Below, one piece after another: positions 42,105 to 51,668 of a stretch of DNA of 64,000 nucleotides (its first letter is position 1; each line of letters opens with the position of its first letter). A model generated the notes under the pieces. The model saw only the letters and a list, made by a program, of their open reading frames with translations. It was not told the origin of the DNA and ran no database searches. Made by a program: the position numbers and the translations under genes. This DNA comes from JAVKSM01 sp039583705 (GTDB lineage: Bacteria > Actinomycetota > Actinomycetes > Mycobacteriales > Pseudonocardiaceae): contig JAVKSM010000001.1 of NCBI GenBank assembly GCA_039583705.1, positions 11,032 to 75,031 on the forward strand, given 5' to 3'.

Positions 42105-42553
42105 TGCGACGTGCGTTGAGCGCTGTTGATCCCGTCGAGGCGCCGGGCGCCGAGCCGAGCGGCGAGCCGGAGCAGCGCGAGACGCTGTGCACGGAGTTTC
42201 CGTTCGAGCTGCCCCGCGGCTACGTCGACCGCTCGGGCACGGTGCACCGCTCCGGCGTGATGCGGCTGGCGACCGCCCGCGACGAGCTGATCCCCCTGCG
42301 CGACGACCGGGTGCGGGAGAACCCGGCGTTCCTCACCGTGGTGCTGCTGGGCCGGGTGATCACCCGGCTCGGCACCGTCACCGAGGTCCATGCCGGGATC
42401 ATGGAAGACCTGTTCGCCTCGGACCTCGCGTTCCTGCAGGACTTCTACCGGCGGATCAACACCGAGGGGCACACCAGGGCGGCGGTGACCTGTCCGGCTT
42501 GCGCGCACCGGTTCACCGTCGACGTGGCCGGCGGTCGCCTGGGGGGATCGTGA
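42104..42553 (+). CDS. Small tail-assembly or baseplate protein with CxxC motif
   Basis: 149 residues from ATG 42104; GTG 42101 is also possible. The conserved core is TEFPFELPRGYVDRSGTVHRSGVMRLATARDEL, then ENPAFLTVVLLGRVITRLG ... IMEDLFASDLAFLQDFYRRIN, with a C-terminal CPACAHRF. Proteins of this type occur between tube and DUF6760 genes in actinobacterial eCIS loci and resemble phage tail assembly proteins. The CxxC is probably half of a zinc site. The GTG of the next gene overlaps its stop. Confidence 0.75.
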   Translation: MRRALSAVDPVEAPGAEPSGEPEQRETLCTEFPFELPRGYVDRSGTVHRSGVMRLATARDELIPLRDDRVRENPAFLTVVLLGRVITRLGTVTEVHAGIMEDLFASDLAFLQDFYRRINTEGHTRAAVTCPACAHRFTVDVAGGRLGGS

Positions 42554-42708
42554 CGTACGCGGCCGACCGGCTCTACGAGGAGGTCGCGTACGTCGCCTAC
42601 CACTTCCACTGGCGGCTGGAGGACATCCTCGACCTGGAGCACGCCGAGCGCCGACGGTACGTGGCGGAGATCGGACGGATCAACAACCGGATCAGCCAGG
42701 GGAGGTGA
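42550..42708 (+). CDS. DUF6760-family small eCIS protein
   Basis: 52 residues: VTYAADRLYEEVAYVAYHFHWRLEDILDLEHAERRRYVAEIGRIN and a short tail. GTG 42550 overlaps the previous stop by four bases. It is a single helical protein always found in this spot in actinobacterial injection-system loci. The pattern resembles phage tail assembly chaperone partners (compare T4-like gp26/gp51-type small proteins). Function not established. Confidence 0.8.
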   Translation: MTYAADRLYEEVAYVAYHFHWRLEDILDLEHAERRRYVAEIGRINNRISQGR

Positions 42709-42714
42709 TCGCGC

Positions 42715-45282
42715 GTGTGGCCGTGGCAGCAGGCGCGGCCCGAGACGCACCCCGCCTCGGGCGAGACAGCGGCCGGCTCAGCCGCCCACCCGGCCGAGTG
42801 GCCGGCGGTGCCGCCGATCCAGCGCACCCTCGGTGCGATGCGTCCGATCGCGTCCCGGGACGAGTTCGCCGCCTCGCTGCTGTCCTGGCGTGACCCGTCC
42901 TTCCTGGCCCCGCTCGGCCACCTGGTCTCCGACGAGGCGCCCTCCGGCGTCATCCATCGGCTGATCGAACCGGCGGGAGTGCCGGGAGTCCATCCGGCCA
43001 GCCCGCCACTGTCGTTCGCCGTGCGCGCGTCGCGGTCGGGGCGCGGCGGGCGTGTCGTGCAGCGGGTGTTCGCCAGGTTCTCGGCACGGGATCCTGACCC
43101 TGCGCAGGTACTCCCTGACGAGCGGCCGACCGAACTAACCGAATTAACTACCTTAAACGAACAAAACGTGCTACCCTCACCGGCGGCACCGATCGCACCA
43201 ACTGCACTGACCGCACCAGAGCCACCACTACCGCAGGCCGGTCAGGCACCCCGGCCCCTCCCGGCCGTGCCGGTGCAGCGTGCGGCATCCCCCGTGGCGC
43301 CACTGACCGAGGCGCCCCCGCCCGCGCTGCCGATCCGCGAGCTCGCCGTGCGACCCGCGGACCTCGTCGAGCCGCTGGGCGTCGAGCTGCCGGTGGCGGA
43401 GACCTCCGGCAGGAACGAGGAGCCCACGCTCGGGGTGGGCTCGCCGTCGGCCGCGCCGGCACCGAGCGGAGCGGACGGCGGCCGGAGTGGGTCGGCCGAC
43501 GCCGCCGGGCGCGATACCCTGGGCACGGCTCCTGTGACGGAGCTGCGCGGCCGACCTGCTCCGCTCCAGCTCAGCGTCGCGAGTCCAGTCGCTGCTCCTC
43601 CAACGCCAGGCACACGCCCCGTCACCCCGGTCCAGCGCGAGCTGGGATCGCCGCCCCCGTCGACGACCGGCCCGCTGCAGCGGCCTACCGGCGCGAACGT
43701 CGCGTTCACGCCGCGAGCAGGCGCGAACCTGGCGTTCACGCCAAACGTGCCGGAGGCGGCGGCGGGCACCGCGTCGGCGATCGACCCGTCGAGCGACACC
43801 GAGCCAGCCACGCCCGAGCCAGCCACGCTTGAGTCAGCGCAGCCTGAGGTGGCGCAGCCGGCCGAAAGCCCGTCGGTCGCGCCGCTCATCGGCCAGTCAG
43901 GGTCCGCCCAGGTGTCAGGTGAGACCGCCCCGACTATGCAACGCGCGACCGGCCAGGCCGCCGAGCCGTCGGGCCAGCCGGCCACCAGCCAGCCGGCCAC
44001 CAGCCCCCCGACACTGCCGACCGCGCCGGGTGCCCCCCATCCGGTTGCCTCCCAGGTCCGGTACGCGGCCGGTGGCGTGGCCAGCTCGCGTCGGCTGGGG
44101 CTCGGCCCGCCGCTGAGCTCAGAGGCTCTCACCCTGCAACGCGGCTCTGCCCCGCCGGCCTCGCCGCCACCACCCTCGCCGCCGCCGGCTACCGCCCAAC
44201 GGCTGGACCCCGTCCGGCACCCATCGCCGTCCCAGCAGCCGTCCATGACCAACGGGGAGAACCCGCCCGGGAACTCCGCACCAGCCGAGGACGAACCGGT
44301 CGCACCGCTGGTCGGGCAGTCAGCGCCGCCCACCACGCCACACCTCCTCCCCCCGCCCCACGGCGATCGCCCCACAGGTGCTCCGCTGCCCCCCAACTCC
44401 ACAACCCCGCCGTCTCCACCAACCGGTGGGCACGTCGCCCAGCGCACCACCGGCTCCCGGGATGCCCTCGTCGCCGAGGACGGAGCTCCCCGGCGGGTAT
44501 CGCCGAACACCCTCCTGGACGAGCCGCTGGCCGGCCCGTCGCTTCCGGGCGACCCCACCGCATCTCCCGCCGCCATCCAGGCCGCACCGCCCGCCGGCAT
44601 TTCCGCCGCACCGCCCGCCGGCGCCCCGGCTGCGTCGACACTGGCGATGCCCGTGCTCCGGATCGCCGCGGCAGACACTGGCCCCCGCACCCCCGACAGC
44701 TCGGCTGCAGCACCACCGCGCATGCCGATCGTCGCCCGGCTGGTCGGTGACCGCACACCGCCGCTGCTCGCCGCGCCGAGGGAGGGGGGTAGCGCCAACG
44801 GGTCATCCCCCGGCGGCTCGTCGCACCGCGCTCCCGACGGCCAGGCGCCCGTGCAACGGCTCGATACCCAGCCGAAGCTGGCGAGTCAGGCCGACCCGCA
44901 GCGACTCCCGCCACCAGCCGTGCCAGCCGGGCCAGCCGAGCCGGTGATCCCGACCGCGCCGGTGATCCCGACCGCGCCGGTGGTGCAGGCCCTTCCGGCG
45001 CACCCGGCCCTTCCGGCGCACCCGGGCCCGCCGGTGCTCCAGGCCGTGTCGGCCGAACCCGGGATCCAGGCCGACAGCTCGGCCGCGCCGGATCCGCAGC
45101 CAAGCCTGCCCACGCCAAGCCCAGCCGCGCCGGCACCCGGGGCCACGGCGATACCCGGGACCGTGGGCGCCAACCCGGAGGAGCTGGTCAAGAAGATCTT
45201 CGACCCCTTGCTGCGCCGCATCAAGGCCGAGCTGTGGCTCGACCGGGAGCGCCGCGGCGTGCTCACCGACCTGCGCCACTGA
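42715..45282 (+). CDS. Long Pro/Ala-rich disordered eCIS protein with repeated hydrophobic-Gln-Arg motifs
   Basis: 855 residues, GTG 42715 seven bases after GGAGGTG. A folded N-terminal part of about 130 residues (PPIQRTLGAMRPIASRDEFAASLLSWRDPSFLAPLGHLVSDEAP) precedes about 680 residues of Pro/Ala/Ser/Thr-rich disorder. A conserved helix ends it (PEELVKKIFDPLLRRIKAELWLDRERRGVLTDLRH). The disordered part carries about ten short motifs of the form (V/L/M/A)QR: PIQRTL, VVQRVF, PVQRAA, PVQREL, PLQRPT, TMQRAT, TLQRGS, TAQRLD, VAQRTT, PVQRLD. Position between tube and baseplate genes is where a tape-measure or cargo-adaptor would lie. Function not known. Confidence 0.8.
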   Translation: MWPWQQARPETHPASGETAAGSAAHPAEWPAVPPIQRTLGAMRPIASRDEFAASLLSWRDPSFLAPLGHLVSDEAPSGVIHRLIEPAGVPGVHPASPPLSFAVRASRSGRGGRVVQRVFARFSARDPDPAQVLPDERPTELTELTTLNEQNVLPSPAAPIAPTALTAPEPPLPQAGQAPRPLPAVPVQRAASPVAPLTEAPPPALPIRELAVRPADLVEPLGVELPVAETSGRNEEPTLGVGSPSAAPAPSGADGGRSGSADAAGRDTLGTAPVTELRGRPAPLQLSVASPVAAPPTPGTRPVTPVQRELGSPPPSTTGPLQRPTGANVAFTPRAGANLAFTPNVPEAAAGTASAIDPSSDTEPATPEPATLESAQPEVAQPAESPSVAPLIGQSGSAQVSGETAPTMQRATGQAAEPSGQPATSQPATSPPTLPTAPGAPHPVASQVRYAAGGVASSRRLGLGPPLSSEALTLQRGSAPPASPPPPSPPPATAQRLDPVRHPSPSQQPSMTNGENPPGNSAPAEDEPVAPLVGQSAPPTTPHLLPPPHGDRPTGAPLPPNSTTPPSPPTGGHVAQRTTGSRDALVAEDGAPRRVSPNTLLDEPLAGPSLPGDPTASPAAIQAAPPAGISAAPPAGAPAASTLAMPVLRIAAADTGPRTPDSSAAAPPRMPIVARLVGDRTPPLLAAPREGGSANGSSPGGSSHRAPDGQAPVQRLDTQPKLASQADPQRLPPPAVPAGPAEPVIPTAPVIPTAPVVQALPAHPALPAHPGPPVLQAVSAEPGIQADSSAAPDPQPSLPTPSPAAPAPGATAIPGTVGANPEELVKKIFDPLLRRIKAELWLDRERRGVLTDLRH

Positions 45283-45312
45283 CCACCACCAGCGGATCCG
45301 AGGAGGAGCGCC

Positions 45313-45753
45313 ATGGCGAGCGGCGACGACCCAGCCGTCAGCGTGTGTTTCGTCGTCAGCATCGACGACCAGAGCCTCGGCGCGTTCAACGGCTGTGAGG
45401 GGCTGGGGTGCGAGGTGGTGATTGAACAGCGCGAGGAGGGCGGCTACAACACCGCGGTCTGGCAGTTGCCCACTCGGCTGAAGTACTCCAACGTCAAGCT
45501 CACCCGGCCGGTCACCAAGGACACCGAGAAGGTGGCCAAGTGGTTCAGCAGTGTGGCCACCGGCGTCGGCCACAAGACCGGTTCGATCACCGCGATGACA
45601 CTCGACGGCACCGTGGTCGCCCGCTGGGGGCTGCTCGACGTGGTCCCGGTGCGCTGGACCGGCCCCTCGCTCAACCCGGACTCGCCGAAAGTGGCGACCG
45701 AGACGGTGGAGATCGCCCACCACGGCTTCCTCTCACCCGGCGCCGGGAACTGA
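45313..45753 (+). CDS. Injection-system inner tube protein 2 (tube initiator/adaptor)
   Basis: 146 residues, ATG 45313 after GAGGAGG. Same fold class as tube protein 1 (MASGDDPAVSVCFVVSIDDQSLGAFNGCEGLGCEVVIEQREEGGYNTAVWQLPTRLKYSNVKLTRPVT) but a divergent sequence. A second tube paralogue next to the LysM and hub genes usually forms the first ring(s) that join tube to baseplate hub. Confidence 0.92.
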   Translation: MASGDDPAVSVCFVVSIDDQSLGAFNGCEGLGCEVVIEQREEGGYNTAVWQLPTRLKYSNVKLTRPVTKDTEKVAKWFSSVATGVGHKTGSITAMTLDGTVVARWGLLDVVPVRWTGPSLNPDSPKVATETVEIAHHGFLSPGAGN

Positions 45754-45764
45754 GGGGGCGGCAC

Positions 45765-46520
45765 ATGGCCTCGTCACCAACCGTCTTCCAGGCCGCGGGC
45801 GCCCCGGCCGGCCCGTCCTCGGGCGGCGCGCCACCGCAGCTCGTGCACGCCTTCCTGGAGATCCTCGACCCGCCCCCGAGCGGCACGGCGGATGGCCCGG
45901 GAACGCCGACCGGCAAGAAGATCGAGTTCCAGTTCAACCCGAAAGAGCTCACGGTCACCAAGACCGCGAGGTGGCAACGGAAGGCCGCCAAGAGTGCGAA
46001 GAAGGCCGGCATCCCGGAGTTCCAGGGCGCCGAGCCGGCGAAGCTGGCCCTGGAGATGTTCCTCGACGCGAGTCGGACGCTGGACGGCAGCGTCGTCAAG
46101 GCCGTCGAGGAGCTGTTCAACTGCTGCGTGCCCACCCAGCAGGGCCCGAAGGCCTCCCCGCCGTGGGTGCGGTTCCAGTGGGGTTCGGTCACCGGCTTCC
46201 CGGCCCACGTCGCGAGCGTCACCGCGAAGTACACCCTGTTCACCGCCGCCGGTCTGCCGGTCCGTGCCGTGTGCACGGTCCAGTTGGAGGAGATGGGCGG
46301 CGAGACGGCCGGCCAGAACCCCACCTCGGGCGCGCTCGCCGCCCACACGGTGCACACGGTCGTCGCCGGGGACTCGCTGGCCACCCTCGCCTACCAGGAG
46401 TACGGCGACCCGACGCTCTGGCGGGCGTTGGCCGCAGCCAACGACATTGACGACCCGATGCGGCTGCCGGTGGGCCGCGCGCTGCTGGTGCCCGCCCTCG
46501 AGGAGCTGGACAGTGCCTAA
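45765..46520 (+). CDS. LysM-containing baseplate protein (Pvc7/gp53-like)
   Basis: 251 residues, ATG 45765. An N-terminal domain with the conserved IEFQFNPKELTVTKTARWQ and a C-terminal LysM motif (HTVVAGDSLATLAYQEYGDPTLWRALAAANDIDDPMRLPVGRALLVPAL). In known particles this clamps the hub to the tube; LysM here is structural and need not bind cell wall. The stop overlaps the start of the VgrG-like gene. Confidence 0.92.
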   Translation: MASSPTVFQAAGAPAGPSSGGAPPQLVHAFLEILDPPPSGTADGPGTPTGKKIEFQFNPKELTVTKTARWQRKAAKSAKKAGIPEFQGAEPAKLALEMFLDASRTLDGSVVKAVEELFNCCVPTQQGPKASPPWVRFQWGSVTGFPAHVASVTAKYTLFTAAGLPVRAVCTVQLEEMGGETAGQNPTSGALAAHTVHTVVAGDSLATLAYQEYGDPTLWRALAAANDIDDPMRLPVGRALLVPALEELDSA

Positions 46521-48300
46521 CCGGGAGTTCACGAACTCGCTGATCGTCGAGGTGGGCGGCGCGCCGCTGAAACCCCAGACCTCGGTGCTGATGACCCACG
46601 CCTACGTCGACGAGAGCCGGCTGCTGCCGGACATGTTCGTGCTGCGGTTCCGTGACCCGGGCCGCAGCGTACTCGAACAGGCCGGGTTGAAGATCGGCTC
46701 CGAGGTGCGGCTGAAGGCACAGGCCGGTGACGAACCGAGCCCCGATCTGCTGCTCTCCGGCGAGGTCACCGCGCTGACCGTGGACATCGACAGCGCCGGC
46801 ACGATCACCGAGGTGCGCGGCTACGACCACTCGCACCTGCTGTTCCGCGGCCGCGAGGTGGCGGCCTACGCGAACATGGGGGTCGGTGACATCGTGCGCA
46901 AGGTCGCCCAGCGGGCCGGCCTGCAGGTCGGCACGGTCGACGACTTCGGCGCCAACCCGGGGCCCGAGGGCCAGATCACCCAGGACAACCTCAGCGACTG
47001 GGAGTTCCTGCAGCACCTGGCCGACGCCACCGGGGCGGAGCTGAGCGTCGTCGACCGCAAACTGTCCTTCACGAAGCCCGCAGACTCCGACGACGCTCCC
47101 AGCGTGCAGGCGAAGGCCCGGCAGAACCCGCTGGTGCTCGAAGCTGGTCAGAACCTGGTGTCGGTGCGCGCCGGGGTGAGCTCGGCCGAGCAGGTCAAGC
47201 AGGTCGAGGTGCGGGGCTGGGATTACCTGGGCAAGCAGGTGGTCAGCGCGACGGCACCGGCGAGCACCACGAGCGCCGATTTGACCGAAGCCAACCCGCA
47301 GGGGCTGGCGAAGAGCTTCGGCGACGGCACCTTCCTGGCCACCGACGTGCCCTACCGGACCCACGGTGACGCGCAGGCCGCGGCGCGGGCGCTGGCCGCC
47401 CAGATCGCCGGTGCGTTCGCCGAGATCGAGGGGGTGGCCAAGGGCAACCCGAAGCTGCGTGCCGGTGCCTCGGTGGCGCTGACCGGTGTCGGCAAGCCGT
47501 TCGAGGGCAAGTACACGCTGTCCGGCACCCGGCACCTGTTCTCCGAGGAGGGCGGCTACACCACCGCGTTCACCGTGAGCGCTCGAGCGGAGCGGTCGCT
47601 GTACGGGCTGGCGAACGGCGGTCACAACGGCACCGCCCGCTCGGTCACCGGGCTGGTCCCGGCGCTGGTGACCGACGCCAAGGACCCGCACAAGCTCGGT
47701 CGGGTGAAGGTGAAGTTCCCCTGGCTGGCCGACGGCTACGCGACCAGTTGGGTCCGCACGATGCAGGTCGGCGCCGGAAAGAACCGTGGCGGCATGATCC
47801 TGCCCGAGGTGGGCGACGAGGTGCTGGTCGGGTTCGAACAGGGCCGCTTCGACAGCCCGTACGTTCTCGGCGGGCTCTACAACGGCCAGGACACCCCGGC
47901 CGCCAGCTCCTACGAGCTCGTCGACCCCAACAGCGGCGCGATCAACGGCCGGCGGCTGGTGTCCCGCACCGGACACCGGCTGGAGCTGGTGGAGAGCGCG
48001 GCCAAGCAGGACGCCGTACGGCTGGTCACCGGCGACGACAAGCACATGCTGGAGCTGGACAAGAAGGGCATGACGGTGACCGTGCACAGCGACGGCACCG
48101 TGGTCGTCGAGGGCCAGCGGGGCGTCACGGTCGACGCCGGCACGGGTCCGCTCGAGCTCAAGGGCAGCAACATCTCGATCAAGGCAACGACGGGCGTCAC
48201 GGTCGAAGGCGCCACGGTGTCGGTCAGCGGCCAGGCCTCGACCGAGCTGAAGGCCGCCGGCAACGTCACCGTCCAGGGCGCCCTGGTCCGGATCAACTAG
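46513..48300 (+). CDS. VgrG/gp27-gp5-like hub and spike protein
   Basis: 595 residues from GTG 46513, overlapping the LysM gene end. The N-terminal gp27-like hub (ESRLLPDMFVLRFRDPGRSVLEQAGLKIGSEV) is followed by an OB-fold (TGLVPALVTDAKDPHKLGRVKVKFPWLADGYATSWVRTMQVGAGKNRGGMILPEVGDEVLVGFEQGRFDSPYVLGGLYNG). The C-terminus is a beta-helical spike with repeating VTVHSDGTVVVEGQRGVTVD ... ISIKATTGVTVEGATVSVSG. No lysozyme domain and no toxin extension. It trimerises at the tip of the tube and carries the PAAR cone encoded next. Confidence 0.94.
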   Translation: MPNREFTNSLIVEVGGAPLKPQTSVLMTHAYVDESRLLPDMFVLRFRDPGRSVLEQAGLKIGSEVRLKAQAGDEPSPDLLLSGEVTALTVDIDSAGTITEVRGYDHSHLLFRGREVAAYANMGVGDIVRKVAQRAGLQVGTVDDFGANPGPEGQITQDNLSDWEFLQHLADATGAELSVVDRKLSFTKPADSDDAPSVQAKARQNPLVLEAGQNLVSVRAGVSSAEQVKQVEVRGWDYLGKQVVSATAPASTTSADLTEANPQGLAKSFGDGTFLATDVPYRTHGDAQAAARALAAQIAGAFAEIEGVAKGNPKLRAGASVALTGVGKPFEGKYTLSGTRHLFSEEGGYTTAFTVSARAERSLYGLANGGHNGTARSVTGLVPALVTDAKDPHKLGRVKVKFPWLADGYATSWVRTMQVGAGKNRGGMILPEVGDEVLVGFEQGRFDSPYVLGGLYNGQDTPAASSYELVDPNSGAINGRRLVSRTGHRLELVESAAKQDAVRLVTGDDKHMLELDKKGMTVTVHSDGTVVVEGQRGVTVDAGTGPLELKGSNISIKATTGVTVEGATVSVSGQASTELKAAGNVTVQGALVRIN

Positions 48301-48358
48301 GTCGCCCCGGCCCGGATCAACTCCGGCTCGGATCAGCTGAGGAAGGCGGGCGAACGAG

Positions 48359-48643
48359 ATGCCACCGGCGGCACGGGTCGGCGACCCCACCGGGCACCCG
48401 GGCACGATCGGGCCACCCGGGGTACCGACCGTACTGATCGGCGGGATGCCTGCGGCGACCGTCGGCACGCCGCACATCTGCGCGATGCCGCCGCCCGCGG
48501 GCCCGCATCCGGGTGCGCCGATCGCCCCGCCCGGCTGCCCCACGGTGCTCATCGGCGGGAGGCCGGCGGCGCGGATGGGTGACCTGTCCGCCTGCGGTGC
48601 CCCCATCGTGATGGGTGCGATGACCGTGCTGATCGGAGGGTGA
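48359..48643 (+). CDS. PAAR-domain tip protein
   Basis: 94 residues, ATG 48359. Starts MPPAARVGDPTGHPGTIGPPGVPTVLIGGMPAATVGTPHICAMP and continues with PGCPTVLIGGRPAARMGDLSACGAP; both PAAR-type repeats and the zinc ligands (H13, H39/C41, C60, C79 region) are visible. It caps the VgrG-like spike. No extra effector domain. Confidence 0.93.
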   Translation: MPPAARVGDPTGHPGTIGPPGVPTVLIGGMPAATVGTPHICAMPPPAGPHPGAPIAPPGCPTVLIGGRPAARMGDLSACGAPIVMGAMTVLIGG

Positions 48644-48647
48644 GGCG

Positions 48648-49064
48648 ATGACCGCCGACGCGCAGTTCCTCGGTGCCGGATGGGCATTCCCGCTGCGCAC
48701 GGACGCCACCGGCAGCATCGCGCTGGTCACCGGCGAGCGTGAGGTCCAGGAGAGCATCCGGATCATCCTGGGCAGCGCCCCGGGTGAGCGCCCGATGCGC
48801 CCGGAGTTCGGCTGCGCGATCCACGACCTCGTCTTCGCCCCGGCCGATGCCACCACCGCCGGAGCGCTGGCCTACCAGGTTCGGTCGGCCCTGGACCGCT
48901 GGGAACCGCGCATCGACCTGACCGACGTGCAGGTCCGGTTCGACTCGGTGGACGCCGGCACGCTGCTCATCGACATCCACTACACCTTGCGGGACAGCAA
49001 CGACCCGCGGAACCTCGTCTTCCCGTTCTACGTGATCCCCTCTCACGAAGTGGGAGGTGCGTGA
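48648..49064 (+). CDS. gp25-like baseplate wedge protein
   Basis: 138 residues, ATG 48648 after GGAGGG. Conserved gp25/GPW lysozyme-like wedge motif GEREVQESIRIILGSAPGERPMRPEFGCAIHDLVFAP, containing the EPR/RPEFG core that starts sheath assembly. The stop overlaps the GTG/ATG start of the next gene. Confidence 0.94.
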   Translation: MTADAQFLGAGWAFPLRTDATGSIALVTGEREVQESIRIILGSAPGERPMRPEFGCAIHDLVFAPADATTAGALAYQVRSALDRWEPRIDLTDVQVRFDSVDAGTLLIDIHYTLRDSNDPRNLVFPFYVIPSHEVGGA

Positions 49065-51088
49065 TGACCCAACCGGACACGGCGCGCGCCACCCCCCGAG
49101 CCACGGCGGGCCGGACCAGGACGGCCCACGTGACGACGGCGCTGCCCGCCCCGAACCTCGACGACCGCCGCTTCCAGGATCTCGTCGACGACGCGAAGCG
49201 GCTGGTGCAGCAACGGTGCCCGGAGTGGACCGACCACAATGTCTCCGACCCCGGCGTCACCTTGATCGAGACCTTCGCGTTCATGGTGGACCAGCTCCTC
49301 TACCGGCTCAACCGGGTGCCGGACCTGCACTACCTGCGCTTCCTGGACCTCATCGGGGTGCGCCTGTTCCCGCCGACGGCGGCCTGCGCGGACGTGACCT
49401 TCTGGCTCTCGGCGCCGCAGGCCCAACCTGTCATCGTCCCCGCCGACACCCCGGTCGCCACCCCCCGCACCGAGACCGGGGACGCGGTCGTCTTCACCAC
49501 GGCGCGCGAGCTGGTGATCGTGCCCTGCGAGCTGGCGCGGGTGCTCACCGCCGGTCATGGCGCGGAGCCGATCGACCGCATCGACCGGCTCGCGCTCGAC
49601 GAGGGCTTCCCGGCCTTCGACAACCCGCCCGCGCCCGGTGACAGCCTCCTGCTCGGGCTGTCCGATCCGGTGCCGCGCTGCGCCGTGCTGCTCCGGCTGG
49701 ACTGCGAGGTCGAGGGTGTCGGCGTCGACCCTCGTGACCCGCCGCTGGTCTGGGAGGCGTGGGACGGCGGCGGCTGGGTGGCCTGCGAGGTGGACGGCGA
49801 TGAGACGGGCGGGCTCAACCGGCCCGGCGACGTCGTGCTGCACCTACCGGCGAGCCACACCGCGTCCGTCGTCCATCAGCAGCGGGCCGGCTGGCTGCGC
49901 TGCCGAGTGACCCCCCCGGCCGCCGGTCAACCGTTCTACAGCGCTCCACCGCAGGTGCGAGGCGCCGCGGCCAGCACGATCGGCGGGACGATCGACGCCC
50001 TGCACGCCGAGACGATCCGGGGGGAGGTCATCGGACTGTCCGAAGGTGTGCCGGGTCAGCGCTTCCCGCTGCAGCACCGCCCGGTCGTCCCCGAGGACCA
50101 GCCACTTCGCCTCGAAGCCGCCGGCGGCGAGGGCTGGGAGGAATGGCGCGAGGTGGAGCACTTCGCCGATTCCGGCCCTTCCGACCGGCACTTCGTGATA
50201 GACCACATGAACGGGGAGGTGGCGCTCGGCCCGGCGGTCCGGGAGCCGGACGGCACCCTGCGTCAGTACGGCGCGGTGCCTCCCAAGGGCGTGCCGCTGC
50301 GGCTTCCGGCCTACCGCACCGGGGGTGGGCAACGCGGCAACGTGGCCCGCGGTCTGCTCCAGGTGCAGCGCGACCCGGTGCCGTTCGTGACGAAGGTGGA
50401 GAACCGGCACCCGGCAGCCGGCGGGGTGGAAGGCGAGAGCGTGGCGAACGCGACGCGGCGCGGCCCGTTGCTGCTGCGCACCCGGGATCGCGCGGTCACC
50501 GCCGAGGACTACGAGTTCCTTGCCCGCCAGGCAGCCCCGAACGTGGCCAGGGTCCGCTGCGTACCTGCCGGCGCCGCCGACGTCGCGGCCGGCGGCGTGC
50601 GCGTGCTGGTCGTACCCGCGGTCTCCGACGACGGAACCGGCCGGCTGCGCTTCGAGGAACTGCTGCCGGCGGAAGAGACGCTGGCCACGATCAGCCGCCA
50701 GCTCGACGAGCGACGCTGCGTGGGAGCCCGGGTGATGGTCGAACCGCCCTACTACCAGGGGGTGACCGTGGTGGCCAACGTGCTGGCCAGGGAGAGGTCC
50801 TCGGTCGAGCGGCTTCACGAACGGGCGACCCAGGCCCTCTACCGCTACCTCAACCCCGTCACGGGAGGACCGGACGGCACCGGCTGGCCGTTCGGCCGGC
50901 CGGTGCAGGCGGGCGAGGTGTTCGCCGTGCTGCAGCGGCTGCCCGGGGTCGACATGGTCGAGGACGTCCGGTTGTTCGGTGCCGACCCGACCACCGGCGA
51001 ACGCGGCCAGGCGGTGAGTCGCCTCGACCTCGCTCCACACGCACTGGTCTTCTCCTACGGACACCAGATCCGCGTCACGCCTGCCTAG
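49064..51088 (+). CDS. Baseplate J/gp6-like wedge protein
   Basis: 674 residues from ATG 49064, six bases after GGAGG (GTG 49061 possible). [67 protein letters not shown] is the typical opening of the putative baseplate assembly protein family; the middle ([39 protein letters not shown]) matches Baseplate_J. It forms the wedge ring that encloses the hub. Confidence 0.93.
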   Translation: MTQPDTARATPRATAGRTRTAHVTTALPAPNLDDRRFQDLVDDAKRLVQQRCPEWTDHNVSDPGVTLIETFAFMVDQLLYRLNRVPDLHYLRFLDLIGVRLFPPTAACADVTFWLSAPQAQPVIVPADTPVATPRTETGDAVVFTTARELVIVPCELARVLTAGHGAEPIDRIDRLALDEGFPAFDNPPAPGDSLLLGLSDPVPRCAVLLRLDCEVEGVGVDPRDPPLVWEAWDGGGWVACEVDGDETGGLNRPGDVVLHLPASHTASVVHQQRAGWLRCRVTPPAAGQPFYSAPPQVRGAAASTIGGTIDALHAETIRGEVIGLSEGVPGQRFPLQHRPVVPEDQPLRLEAAGGEGWEEWREVEHFADSGPSDRHFVIDHMNGEVALGPAVREPDGTLRQYGAVPPKGVPLRLPAYRTGGGQRGNVARGLLQVQRDPVPFVTKVENRHPAAGGVEGESVANATRRGPLLLRTRDRAVTAEDYEFLARQAAPNVARVRCVPAGAADVAAGGVRVLVVPAVSDDGTGRLRFEELLPAEETLATISRQLDERRCVGARVMVEPPYYQGVTVVANVLARERSSVERLHERATQALYRYLNPVTGGPDGTGWPFGRPVQAGEVFAVLQRLPGVDMVEDVRLFGADPTTGERGQAVSRLDLAPHALVFSYGHQIRVTPA

Positions 51089-51097
51089 GGAGGTCTC

Positions 51098-51637
51098 GTG
51101 CGGGGGCTCATCCCGGGCCTGGACAGCCCGCATCCCGTCGGGATGCGGCTGCCTGCCCTGTATGCGGACGACGACTTCACCCAACGGTTCGTCGCCAGCT
51201 TCGACGAGGCGCTCGCGCCGATCTTCGCCGCGCTGGACTGCTTACCGGCCTACCTCGATCCCCGGCTCGCGCCTGCCGACTTCCTCGACTGGTTGGCCGG
51301 CTGGGTCGGGCTCGTCCTGGACGAGAGCGCCTCGCTGCAGCGGCGGCGCGAGCTGGTCACGACAGCCGTCGAGCTCTACCGCTGGCGCGGCACCCGCTGG
51401 GGGCTCGCCGAACACGTCCGGCTGCTCACCGGCGGCCAGGTCGAGATCACCGAGAGCGGCGCGGCAGCCGCCTCGTCCCGCCCGCAGGCCCCGTTGCCGG
51501 GCTCGGACACCCCGGCAGTGCTGGTCCGGGTCGTGCTGCCGGACCCGTCCACTGTGGACCACAAGCGGCTCGACGCCCTGGTCGCCACGGCCAAACCGGC
51601 GCACCTGCCGCACGTCGTCGAGGTGGTCACCGGGTAG
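51098..51637 (+). CDS. Phage tail protein I / gp7-like wedge protein
   Basis: 179 residues, GTG 51098 after AGGGAGG. Contains [70 protein letters not shown], the tail protein I (TIGR02242-like) pattern. It is the last structural gene; in many other eCIS a tail-fibre gene would follow, but here an unrelated minus-strand transporter comes next. Confidence 0.9.
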   Translation: MRGLIPGLDSPHPVGMRLPALYADDDFTQRFVASFDEALAPIFAALDCLPAYLDPRLAPADFLDWLAGWVGLVLDESASLQRRRELVTTAVELYRWRGTRWGLAEHVRLLTGGQVEITESGAAAASSRPQAPLPGSDTPAVLVRVVLPDPSTVDHKRLDALVATAKPAHLPHVVEVVTG

Positions 51638-51668
51638 GTGTGCCGGGTTTCCGGCTCACCCGTCGCGC

